From Acanthochromis polyacanthus (taxonomy: Eukaryota > Chordata > Actinopteri > Pomacentridae), in assembly GCF_021347895.1 (NCBI RefSeq), contig NC_067122.1, positions 39,242,082 to 39,306,081 on the forward strand: 64,000 bases of DNA, read 5' to 3'. This document shows, in pieces, positions 37,107-48,301 of this stretch; the first letter of the stretch is position 1, and the number at the start of each line of letters is the position of its first letter. Made by a program: the position numbers and the translations under genes. The notes below the pieces were generated by a model. That model had not been told where the DNA came from, made no database searches, and was given only the letters and a program-made list of their open reading frames with translations.

Positions 37107-37720
37107 TGTGCGCATGTGTTTCTATTCAAGGAAATGTCATTACCTGTGCATGTAACTATTAATCCGATAATTACAAGAAATATGTTTGACAGTACAACCG
37201 GGGGAGAATGGGACAGCATGGAGACGGAATAAAATATGGGTATTTGGTATGCTGGAAGTAGCGCAGACCACCAGGAGACCTATTCTCAAGATTGTCACAA
37301 AGCGTTCCAAAGAGCAGCTTCTTCCCATCATACGGCGACATATTAGGAGGGGATCCAGCATTGTGACCAATGAGTGGAGAGCTCTGTCAGAGGAAGGTTA
37401 TAATCACCATACACAAGAGATACTTTGTAGATCCTGTAACCAGAGCTCATACACAAAACTTAGATCAGGCCTGGCAAACATTTAAATGTGAGGTTTGGCG
37501 TCATAGAGGCAATCGAACGACCAAACTGTTAAAAGAGCATTTAAGAGTAAGTGAGTGGGAGTACTGGCTTGGGAGATCGCATAGAAATGGCATTCTTGGG
37601 CGCCTTTTTCATGATATTAGAAAATTTCATGTTCATGAGTGTTGATATGGATTTATGAAAAGTTCTTTGTATTGTGTTATACCTCTTTTTAAATAGTTGC
37701 TTGTTTGTTCGAGCACCCTG

Positions 37721-37726
37721 AATAAA
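37721..37726 (+). terminator. Poly(A) signal of the transposase gene
   Basis: AATAAA lies 75 bases after the transposase stop and just inside the right inverted repeat, a sensible 3' end. Confidence 0.6.
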
Positions 37727-37754
37727 CTTGTATTTGTAAATAAATGTATTTGTT

Positions 37755-39377
37755 TGTACTATTAGGGCATGGTCATATCCCAGCTGGCAACCATACTTTA
37801 GTGTGATCGTGCCCTTAAGGGCCAATTGTTCACATATGTATACTGTTTACCTGTAAGTGTTAAGATGCACTTTAAAAATCTGCTCCAAGAAAACGTCCTT
37901 TAATGCCCCTCTGGTGGGAGGACGTTCCTCAGTTAAATTTTGTATTTTATATCTTTTATAAGAGTGGCTAGTTTGTTTGACACCCTGAACCCTAAACTTG
38001 AAAAATATATTTGGTCTTTTTCTTACTTTGAATGTGTATGTATTGCATATGTATTGCATTGAGTTTCCATTTCTACAGAACCTGCATTTACTGTATTATT
38101 ATGTCTTGCATACTAATCACTTAAGATGCAACAAATATTCTTATAAATGCATCCAAATGCATCACATTTTACTTAGCCCCTACAATGAAGCGTTATGATG
38201 AATTATGCATTATTATAAATGCATCCAGATGTATGTCACTTTACTTAATGCATACAATGATGACTCATGATACTTCATAGGCTATTATTACATACTATGA
38301 GTTGTCACTGCAGTTGACTTGTAGCCCAGCTGTGCTCGACCCATGCTCTGAAGACGCAAGGGTCTAGGCACGCTCGACAGGGAGGGAGGCGGGCTAAAAG
38401 GTTGTCTATCAAATCACTCTGCAGCAATTGGGTAGGTATACAACCAATCAGCGCAACGAATAGGCTCCTAGAGCGCCGGAAATCAGAGGATGCAGCAGTT
38501 CGGTGAAGCCTTATTTATACAGCCAATGGGTGAAGCTCAAGTATATTACTGACATGTTAACAGAAAGATTATTCAGAGTCGGTGCTAATGGAGCTCAACG
38601 ACTGTTGTCATTTTTGTTGTCGGCTCTGGCAGGGAATTAAATTCATTGCCGTGGGTTGTCTAGCGTGGCCAGGCTAGTTGTTTGCAGTTGTTTCTGTGAG
38701 AATCGTCGCGCCTCTGTCGTCACTTGGTTATACCCGCCTTCTGACGCTACACTTCATGGTGATTCATCCAGCCAGTTTTAGCAGCATCCAACCTCGAGCC
38801 TTATGGAGGGTAACTAGACACACCCTGGCAGAGAATTAAATTCGTTGCCATGGGTTGTCTAGCGCGGCTAGGCTAGTTGACTTGAGTTGTGTGTATAGGT
38901 AATCATCATGTATTCTAAGCAGTCAGTGAAGAGTGCATTATAATGCACTGCGAGTGCCCTCATGAAGCATAATATAGGTGTTCATAAGTACTCGAGCATC
39001 CATATAACTCGCCATTATAATTCATTATAAGTGATATCATAGTGTTTTATGACTGTTGATATAGTGCATCATAAAGCATTATGAGTGTAGTTATGAAGCA
39101 TTATGAATGCCCTCATAATGCATTGTGATTGTCGGGGCTTCATACCTCATAAATCATTGGGGATGTAGCGTTCATGAGTATTCATGAGCATCCATGGAAC
39201 AAGTCATTATAATTCATTATAAATGAGATTATAGTGTCTTATGACCGTTGATATAAAGCATCATGAAGCATTATGTTTGCTTTTAAGTGTAGTTATGAGG
39301 ACATATGAATGCATTATATTGCATTATGGATGCCGTTATGATGTATTATAAATGTGGGCTTCATAGAAAGTGTTACC
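37755..39377 (-). repeat. Right terminal inverted repeat
   Basis: Reverse complement of 28347-29546, but interrupted by a 553-bp insertion (38322-38874) and lacking the inner loop of the left copy. Without the insertion it is about 1.07 kb. By eye the arms differ by scattered single bases, so they have been diverging since insertion. Confidence 0.88.
38312..38884. mobile_element. MITE-like insertion with 10-bp duplication
   Basis: Insert 38322-38874 is flanked by AGTTGACTTG on both sides (38312-38321, 38875-38884). The left inverted repeat of the host transposon has this sequence once, uninterrupted, which proves a clean insertion. The ends (TAGCCCAGC and GCTAGGCT) are weakly inverted. Two internal copies of a block of about 55 bp (GGGAATTAAATTCATTGCCG / GAGAATTAAATTCGTTGCCA, each followed by TGGGTTGTCTAGCG) occur at 38629-38680 and 38829-38876. 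No coding capacity. Confidence 0.8.
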
Positions 39378-39385
39378 CAAACTTT
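39378..39385 (+). repeat. Right target duplication CAAACTTT
   Basis: Identical to 28339-28346 and immediately follows GTGTTACC. Confidence 0.85.
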
Positions 39386-42300
39386 TTGTTCCAAACCAGA
39401 AAACATTCATAACATTTTTTTTAGTTCACTGAACCAATTTGCTAACATAAGAGATGATTTTAATGTCTGTTGGTGTTCTGGCCTACGTGTTGTTCACTTT
39501 TGTTGTTGTTGTTGTTTGTTTGCTTGCTTGTTTGTTTGACCTTTTTTGTTGTTGTTTTGTATATTTTCTGAATGCATTTAGTCCCTGAATATGTTGCTGT
39601 TAATGTAGTTGATTTTGTCTCCTTTTTACTGTAAAAAGCATCCAGCATTTTTCTTTATGGAACCAGACATCTAACATCTTCTTTTTATCAGTCAACAGCC
39701 AAGTTAACTGTTCTCTGTGGCAGTTTCTTGTTCAAAATTCACTAACACAATGCACCTGGAATACAAAATCTTGCTTATTAGCGAAACAAGCTGTGAAAAC
39801 AACAATCTCAATTGCAAGCTCACTGGTCATCATTTATTTATATGTTAATCATCTTTTCATAATCAGATACTTATGTGTTTACTCATTTTCAAAGGAAGAA
39901 AATATTTATGTATTTTCAGTGTAAAGCTACTTCCAGTAATGTGATCTGTGTTTGTTACATAAAATGGGTAAAAAATAGAGACTTCAGGTCCACTGGACGT
40001 AGACTCCAGGATATGGTCATGAAGAAATTTAGAGGTTAACCTTGTTAACCCTTCAAAATCAGAAATTGCAACAAGAGTTCTGTGTTCACTGTCAGACTGC
40101 TGTCAGAGTTGTTTTTCCTCTTTGAGTGAGATGGTGGAAAAATTCGGCCTTTTTTCCATTTGTGATGGATTAAAATTTACCAGCAACCAGTAAAGTGTTT
40201 CTTGAATTTTTTAAGGTTGTCCGTTTCGTAGTGATTTTTCCACAACAGTAGCTAAATCAATTTGTGAAGAACAGAAGATTGCAAAAGGCAGGGGAAATGT
40301 TTTTGCAAATAGAAACATTTCGGGAATTAAATGTGAATTTTTTATTTAAAATTCAACTTTTGTGGTTTTCATGTTGATTTTGCTGTTTTAAAAAGATTCA
40401 CAAACCAAGAAGGTCTGTCAAAGAATGTACATGTTTTATAAAGAGTACACACAATGAAGAGAAGACATGAGGGGAAAGAGAGGCACTGTGGTTCATGAAG
40501 CAGCACAACAGATGAAGACAAAGATGAACAAAGAGTGGCAAAGGCAGCCCCACATCTGTTATCAGAAGTGTAGCTGGAAACAGATTGAAGGCATAATATT
40601 ACAGTCCAGCAGTTGTGACACCAAAATGTCTCGCTCACATCCATCCACACACCTATAAAGTACCTGTTTCCTCCTCCTCCGTTTGAGGAGACATGACAGT
40701 GGTGTTCTCCGGTTGAGTTGGCAGTGTGTGGAAGTGACAGTCCACACTTCACTCCAACCAACCACGGCAAAGACATGACACAGCACAGTGGACGGCCGGC
40801 TGGAGACACCCACTGCATTGTGTCATTTATTGGAAACCCGCTATAGACACTTTGCAGTTGAATCACAGTCTCCTAGCAACCATAACCAGCATCATCATGG
40901 AGGTCTCATGCGTGGAAAAAAAAGACCTCTAGAAAAGACTGTTGACGTGGACAGATCAATTCAGTAATTAATTACTGAAATTACTGAAATTACTGAAATT
41001 AATGAAATTAATGAAATTAAATTAAGGAAAACATCCAAATTTTGCATCTGTGACACAGTTAAGTGGTGTGCTCTGTCCTCATTCTTGCACAGTGAAATAA
41101 AAAGTGTAGCAGATAAAGAGTAAATTCTACTACCTTGATGGTGCTGTTCTGGCACTGACTTAAAAATTAGGATAACTACTGCTTATTTTTGTTTTTTTAT
41201 CGTTTCATCCCAGTCTTCTTATCTACTACCTCTGGTATGTTGGATGTCTTGTGTGTATAGTATGCTGCTTGTGTTTATTATGTATACTATTTTTTTGCAT
41301 GTACAACTCACACACAGATGCTCTGGCACAAATGAAGTTCGTATCGGAAAAATAAAGTTCTTTGAATTGAACTGAATTGAACTGAGAACTATGAGATAAG
41401 GGAAGTATCAAATATAAAGAAAAAACAGGTAAAGAGGCAGGAAAACTGATCATGTAGTAAAAAGTGATTTATTTACAAAAAATAACCAAGCCAAAATTCA
41501 ACACAAAGTGAGGTTCTTCAATACAAAGCCGATCCAAAACTACAGCATCACACTCTAAGCTGCACACTAGACATTGATCTGTCCCACTGGCAACGATGAT
41601 CAGGGTGACTTTGCTTTAAACAATCCTAACTGATTGCAAAGCAGCCACAGGTGGACCTGGTCACGCCCGCTGGGTGTATTCTGAGAAAAAAGAAAAAAGA
41701 AAGATAAAACACAACCTACCTTACTTACACACAAACACATGCCCTGGAATGTAACATTTATGGAAGTTAAAATGATCTAGAGCAACGGTTGCTGATCTTT
41801 TTTAATTAGATCGAATGTCTATTACCTGCTGCATCCCATTGCAAGGAGATGAACAAATCCTCAGATCACATATTGTGGATGTGAGCATGTCAGGGAACTC
41901 GCTGAAAGCTATGAAAAAAAAAAAACTTTTCATTACGGGTAAATTTGCGTCAATAAATTCATGCTTCATAAACTATAAAATTATGTGTTCAATCCATATT
42001 TTTTAGAGGTCTAGTGGAGTATTTTACTCCACTGTAACACACATTCGTCTCATTCTTCCATCTTTTGGTAAAGTCTTTGGTAAATACCAAGAATACTGGA
42101 CCAGAATTAGCATTAGCCAGAAACATCTGTATCTGATCAATGTGCAAATAAGCAAGTGTTTGCTTTAACTGAAATAAAGTCTAATCTTAAAAATGATATG
42201 TCACTGCTGTGCTCACAATGTGTTTTGACTTTTAAAGATGATGACAATCTGAGATCTTCTGGGAAGGAATTCAATCGCTCAGTGACACAAAGAGCAAAGA

Positions 42301-44256
42301 CCCAAGCACCTCTGGTTACAGGGGGAGATTCAGGAAATGTCAGAAAGTTCCTGAGAGACTTTCTTGGACAGCAACCAATATCATAACAACTCACAACTCA
42401 AATGATCACAAATGTTAGATGACTGTTTGCTGGGAGAGGCTTTATTAACAAGCAATGCAATCTAATTCTAAAAGTGTCCACTATCCAGTGAAGGCCAGCC
42501 AGATCTGGAGTAATGTGGTTTTCTACTGGAACAAGTCAAAAGTGACCAATATTTTGGATTAATTGAACCCTGTGTATGTTTTCTTTCCTGATACTGGAGT
42601 AAAGAGCTGGGTGTGATGAATTTGTGAATGACCTTTAGAAATCTGGAAAAGAAAGAAAGGATGTGACTTTAGAGAGCAGTCTAATAGAGCAAAATTGTCA
42701 CCATAGTATTAAGAAAGAGACATAAGTTGAACAAGACTTCAGACCTCTTGTTCAACAGTGTTGGATAATGGACTGAAACCACAAATGAACCAATAGTTTT
42801 TTCAGAGTGAAGAATGAGGAAGAACAGAGCAGCTGTTCCAACACAAACTGAGAAATCAATGCTTTGAAGTCATTCATTTTGTCAACTGTACCTTGACCGC
42901 TACTCCCATGTTCTGTCTGGTAAAGGTGTGTGCAGCTAGAATCAGAAATCACACTAAAATCCAAGACACAACGCTGCCTAAGAAAAGATCCAGGGTGAAA
43001 TGGCAGTGAGACACAGGTAATGTAAAACAACAAATGGCACTTGAAACACTTGTTCACGTCAAAAGCACTTCTATCATTTGTTATCCACAATAGCTTGAGT
43101 TTTAAAACTGAAATATCTTACATTCATCTTACATATAAAATATACTCTTTTTTTCTCTTTTTAGTCTTAACATACACTTATTACTTGAAGTTTTTAATTA
43201 ATTAGCGATATCCATACAGTGCTAGAGTTTCAGAAACCAGTGCAAACCTTTCAATTCCATTTCACTGTATTCATTTATCTTCACTTTCTGTCCTCCCATC
43301 ATTGCTTACCCGCTCTAATTTGCTCATCTCTGTCGTCTCTTACGTCATGAATCTATCTCCCTTATTTCTATTCTGTGCTCATTCACTCTTGCTTTCCTCT
43401 CACCATTATTTTGCTCCTCTAGTACCTCAAACTCCTCCTCAATCCCTCCCTCTGTCGTGTCCATAGTAATTATGTGTCAGACATAATATTTACTGTACTC
43501 ATACCCTGACTAATGCTATTCTAGCGCCTGCCCTGCTGTTATTGCCCTCCCTGTCACAGACAGTTATCCTCATCAATCCCAACCTATCGCATATCAGAGG
43601 GAATTTTCACTGCTCATTTTCTGCAGGGCAAATAACTCCTGTGTTATTTTCTGATGGTATTTCTGATAATTGGCAGTGAGTTTTCTTGCATAAGCCACAG
43701 AGTCAAAGTGAACAGCGGGAGGAAAAATTCAAACATATCCAGCAGGGAGGAAGATGATAGACAAAGACAAGGATTACAGAATGCACGAACACTGATGCAA
43801 AGATGAGGATAAGAAGACAGAGTATAGATTTATCAGATCCTCACAAGTCAGATCTCAGTGGAAGGTGGTTTAATACCTAGACTGAATTTATTACAGTAAA
43901 TCATTGTGACGTCTGTGTTTAACTAAAGAAAAATTAGTCACGGGTTACAACTATGTGGCCCATGAATGATCTGATGAATTATTTGTAACAAAAAAAAACA
44001 AAGAAAATGTTTTTTGCTTGTTTTTCTTGCTATCTGGTGGTATGAAACCTGTTTTTTAGCGGTGCAGATTGACTCTATGAATGGCAATGCTGGCCTGCTT
44101 GTCAGATCAAACATCAGTTTTGTCCAGACTAGAGATCTTCATGGGTCCACCTCAACCCTTGGACAACAACACAACCAAGACATGTGCAATACCAGAGAAG
44201 CAGTGAGTAGTTTTGGTGGTCATGATGGAAAAGCTGTGTGAATGTGTACTACAATG

Positions 44257-44312
<56 letters not shown>

Positions 44313-45673
44313 ATTGCAGCATGCAACAGTGCAACAGCCTTACTACAGCAGCCGTGGCAACCAATGAGCAATCATCATGACAGTTCAAAACGCCAAACAG
44401 TCAGTGATACATTTTATTAGGCAAGACATAACAATACTGCAAAGCATCTGTTGTCAACCGTGACCGTGATACTAAATGGATTTTTAGGCTGAAATAATTA
44501 GTCGATTAGAAGGATGTTTCAATCAGCGAGACAGAAAAAGCACAACATCTGAATGTATTTTGTCAATTTTCTTGGCAAAGAAGATGAATTATATGTGTTA
44601 CATAGGTACAAAGAAGAAGTCCACCAATGTTATGGGAAGACACATAATTTGTCAGATTGTCCAATATTTTGATTTATGATTACATACCTTCAAAACTAGT
44701 GTTGGCCTCAGCTCTATTTTGGTCCAATCAGTACTGATATATTAGCTTGTAGCTCATGCTGTTAGGAACTAGGTTCAAATGCAGTTCAGGTGAATGTGGA
44801 CATCAGGTGTTTAGGAGGGAAGGGACACCTCATAAAATTTAGATGACCAAAATATAGAGTATTTCAAAACCGAAATGGAGCCAGAGAGTTCCATTAGAGA
44901 AGGCCTGGGGAAAGTGAGATGGGCTGAGGAAGAAAGTAGGGACGACGAATTTGATCACATTATACAAATAATATTTTATATGGAGCATCTCTTTGGTAAG
45001 TAGCTCAAATGAAAGCTGTTGACAGTGAGGTATATCGGTCATTCAGAGTAGCAGAGGTGCTGTATACATGGATACTACAACAGTGTAACATTTATTACAT
45101 CAATCTAACATGCATTTTTCATCATATAAAACAATGTGGACATCCACATCTACACAAATGTCAGATCCAACTGCACAAAATGTCTTAGATCTTGTAAAAT
45201 CATCCCACGGCACAGGAAGTGAGACAGCTTTGGACACATTGACATCATCAAAACCAATGTAATCCTTTACTCACAAAAAAAAAACTCGACTATCCTGTGT
45301 CATTAACATAATTATGGTTCTAAATTAAACTAGCTCAGTTTAGCAGTGATGTACCTTTCGAAGTGTCTGTAGGAAGTAGAAGTGACACTGACTAATCTAG
45401 TCGGCAGTTTTTCACACGGTGATGTCACACTTGACCAATATCCAATAGTGAGCCTGACAACAGTCATCATTGGGCCTAATTATGTGGACACAAGGCCAGT
45501 TCATATGGCTTTCCAACATTAGACAACAGAGCCACTGTAGCTACATCAGTGATCTTTGAAGTAACTACAGACACTGAGTGATCACATGATAATTACAGTT
45601 AATTATCATAACTAATTATAACTTCAACATGACATTGGCTTGAATTCTGGTGAACTGAAGTGCAGGTGTGAGC
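39386..45673. other. Spacer with simple repeats
   Basis: No gene supported. Contents: GTT/TGTTT-rich run (39500-39545), an ATTACTGAA-type tandem run (40965-41025), GAATT-type tail after AATAAAGTTC (41345-41390) that may be a LINE 3' end, and the GT microsatellite at 44260. A 165-codon minus-strand frame at 40369-40866 has no motif and is probably chance. Confidence 0.5.
44260..44311 (+). repeat. GT microsatellite, about 25 units
   Basis: Perfect (GT)n. Confidence 0.95.
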
Positions 45674-46489
45674 AGCTAGACCAGTGGTCGGCAACCTTTA
45701 ACACTCAAAGAGCCATTTCGATCCGTTTCCCAAAGAAAACACTGAGAGCCGCAAAAACCTTTTGGCATTTAAAATGAAGACAACACTGCATATATTGCTT
45801 TTTTACCTCTCTACCCTTGTTAATTTTGACTAATTAAAAAAAAAAAAATGCATTAAAAAAAAATAATGTATTTAACCGCACCTTTCTCAGTTCCCAAATT
45901 TCTGGCACACCGATAACACTGATGAACACTCCAGCCAGGTAGGTAGCGCTAATGAACCTAAAGTCTGTTTTCCAGCTGTTGAAGAAGATTCACAGGATGC
46001 ACTGTCAGCGCACAACAAAGTTTGGTGAACAGTGATTGAAGACGAGAACACTCTGAGTGTGTTGAGCAGAAAGTTTCTTTTAAAAATTTTCCTGATGGCA
46101 GCTTGGATAAAAACGTGGTTATTTGGAAATTGTGCAACAAATAGTTTTCTGATCACCGCAGCACTTCAAGCCGGTGTATCCATCCCATAATAGACCACTT
46201 TTCGAGATGCTAAAGGTGCTTGAGTTTACAAAAAGCTTTAAAATATTGAATATAATCGCGACAAATGAACTTTGAGTTTGCAATAATCTGTAAATGTAGT
46301 AAACAGAAATGAAATATACTTGTGCAGGACTCTGCTGTGAAGGCCGTGCGGCGGTGGTGTATTTGCGACAATAAAAAAGAAAGAAATTTGAAGGAGCGAC
46401 GGCTAGGATTTAGGAATGGTTGCTCGATGCTACTGAATGAATGTAGAGCAAACACTGGGATCTGAAGATCAACAGGACTCCAAATGAAT

Positions 46490-46806
46490 ACACTGTTAAC
46501 CTTTCCTGCTCAGCTCCCAACCGTGGTCAGGAAGCCCAGGGGAGGACAGTTCTCCAGGGCCGAAGTTATTGTTGTTACTTCGGGGTTAACCCCCTTCACT
46601 TCTTCAGCAGTCGTAGAAGGCAAAGACACAGGAGCCCGGCCTTATTGAAGAGTACTGCAGCCTTTATTGCGAATTAACAGTGGCTGAACCATACAGTCGC
46701 GCAAACCCAGCAGCTACACACCTCTTCTCTGTTACTCCCCGAACCGACTGTTGTCTTCCTCGCTCGTGCCGCATTCAGGGTCGCTTGGACATCTCGCTCT
46801 CCCCGT

Positions 46807-46858
<52 letters not shown>

Positions 46859-46925
46859 TACACACACACACGCTGCTCTCTCTCTCCCTCTCTCATAACG
46901 GAGCCACACACCCTCATAACAACAC
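46490..46925 (-). mobile_element. Solo LTR nested in the hAT element
   Basis: Minus-strand LTR 46921-46494 (428 bp) starts TGTTATGAGGG and ends GGTTAACA, with AATAAA at about 46662-46667. ACAC flanks both sides (46490-46493, 46922-46925), a 4-bp duplication. A CA microsatellite lies inside, near the LTR start. Confidence 0.7.
46809..46871 (+). repeat. CA microsatellite
   Basis: (CA)n with two TA interruptions near 46854-46860, inside the solo LTR. Confidence 0.95.
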
Positions 46926-47189
46926 GCAGGCTGGCGAGTGTCGGAGATTGACGGCTGGGACGCATATTTTGACAGACAAAAATTAAGACATTTTATTTTG
47001 ATGTTACAAGATCACAATAATCTTCAAATTTAGAATTAAAATTTTAAAACTAACAAACTAAAATAAAATAAATTTTAATTAAATAGCCTGCTGATTATTA
47101 ATTTTCCAAAGCTACAGGGAGCCGCAACAGAGGGACGAAAGAGCCGCATGCGGCTCTGGAGCCACGGGTTGCCGACCCCTGAGCTAGAC

Positions 47190-47518
47190 AAAGAGAAAGT
47201 CCATTTAGAACATTCACCCACTGTGGAGATTAGGGAAAAATAAAAAAAATAAACAAAAATGCAACAAAAAACTGAAACGTAATCGGAATCAAAATAGAAA
47301 TACAAAATAAAAATAAAAAAACTGAAACTATAGGCATGTGAATATCAGTCCATTAGTCATTTGATCAGTATTAATGTATCTCAGCAATCAGTAGATGGAT
47401 TGCTTTGAAATTTGGTTTGATATTAGAGGATGAATTCTAATGGCTGAGTTACTGGAATTCCTTGACACTGCATTAATCTAAAATGGGACCAATATTCATG
47501 GTTTTCAGACAATGAATC
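47190..47518. other. Short spacer
   Basis: A-rich, nothing recognised. Confidence 0.4.
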
Positions 47519-48175
47519 TGTCATGGAGCAGGTCAGAGACTCAAACTCAGAGCAACAGAAACGCAGCCCGACAGGGATTGTAGTGATAATAAAAATTATT
47601 TGCAGGATGACACGGGTAAAACATGAAACACAGGAGATGACTTAGTCAGGGTCGCTATACTGATAAACAGCTCCTGAAGGAGCCAACTACAGGACTGAAT
47701 AGCACACTGACACACACACTAAATCAGGGACTGAACAAATACACAACCTACACCTAGCACACCAAAAAAAAAAAAAAAAGATTTAATCTTACCAAGTGAT
47801 AATTTAGCTATGGCAGGGACTAATCAGGGCTTGGTAATACTAAACTAGGAAGGCTTAACAACTGGATATAGAATGCATCCAATTCAGCATAGTTACCCCG
47901 TCTAAGTCATAACAGACAATACAAGCAAACTACCAATTGGGATGAAGCACAAACTCAAAACACTAGGAGACTATGAGATATGGGGGTAATTTAGCTGGAA
48001 GGCCAGTAGGAAAGAGGGAGAGGCAGTGCATGCGGAGGAGGCTTGAGGCGTGGTCGGTACAGGCCAGGTGTGAATCTGAGAGTGACTCCAGACAGAACCA
48101 GGGTGGCAATGGCATGTGAGAGCTGGAGCTTGACAGGCAGGGTCGGCAGAGAAAATCACGGACTGTGGCAGAGAG
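47519..48175 (-). repeat. LTR-like dispersed repeat, copy A
   Basis: The left edge reads TGTCATGGAGCAGGTCAGAG followed by ACTCAAAC. It matches 63048 on, including the block GGGGGTAATTTAGCTG and GACAGAACCA further along. Read on the minus strand it would end ...CTGACCTGCTCCATGACA, like an LTR 3' end. No target duplication found and no coding motif seen, so the class is uncertain. Confidence 0.5.
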
Positions 48176-48301
48176 AGAAGCAAGTTTACTAGAGATAACA
48201 AAAAGAGAATTCAGATGATGATTCAAACGGTGACCTGAGTTGACTAGTTGGGTTATTCAACTATTTTCATTTAGTACCACCAGCGGGTCAAGATTTTCAC
48301 A

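Larger units (their letters stand above)
35002..37645 (+). pseudogene. IS1595/ISXO2-like (Merlin-type) transposase
   Basis: Five exons: 35002-35180, 35947-36045, 36148-36247, 36582-36689, 37193-37645, mostly with GT/AG borders; about 310 codons. Exons 1-2 encode a zinc-ribbon-like start and the RGLSVRKGSLFYKSR block. Exon 4 ends LDESKFSHKRK, continuing into YNRGR in exon 5, the IS1595 'DESKFGKRKYNRGR' signature with the first catalytic aspartate. Exon 5 has LPIIRRHI, TNEWRAL, then YFVDPVTRAHTQ and W. Damage: TAG at 35152, one base missing at the exon 3 donor, two compensating indels between about 37225 and 37400, Asn in place of the second Asp, and Asp where the third acidic residue is usually Glu. 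Stop TGA at 37643. Confidence 0.85.
28347..39377. mobile_element. 11-kb two-gene Merlin-like DNA transposon
   Basis: The ends GGTAACACTTTCTATGAAGC and GCTTCATAGAAAGTGTTACC are exact reverse complements apart from one base, and flanked by a perfect 8-bp duplication. The terminal inverted repeats are over 1 kb. The interior carries an IS1595/ISXO2-like transposase on the plus strand (35002-37645) and a CCDC106-like coiled-coil gene on the minus strand (29876-33118). Both have introns and point outward. The known Merlin family uses an IS1016/IS1595-type transposase and 8-9 bp duplications, which fits. The length, repeat size and second gene are larger than I know for Merlin. Both genes are broken, so the copy is not autonomous. 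Younger insertions are at 30679, 32159 and 38322. Confidence 0.88.
45674..47189. mobile_element. hAT transposon, non-autonomous
   Basis: The element 45682-47181 (1,500 bp) begins CAGTGGTCGGCAACC and ends GGTTGCCGACCCCTG, an inverted pair with three mismatches. An exact 8-bp duplication AGCTAGAC flanks it (45674-45681, 47182-47189). The CAGGGGTCGGCAACC-type end, followed by sub-terminal GAGCCGC motifs, is a widespread hAT group. No intact transposase. A solo LTR (46494-46921) is nested in it. Confidence 0.9.

Noticed and set aside
28347..39377. Two unrelated repeats flanking a host gene
   Set aside because: A perfect 8-bp duplication and matching exact ends make one element far more likely. 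The transposase type also predicts that duplication length.
40369..40866. 165-codon minus-strand open frame
   Set aside because: Cys- and Ser-rich without a family pattern, signal peptide logic or splice context. No support as a gene.
40965..41025. Possible CRISPR-like or satellite array
   Set aside because: The ATTACTGAA units are contiguous, short and degenerate with no spacers: a simple repeat.
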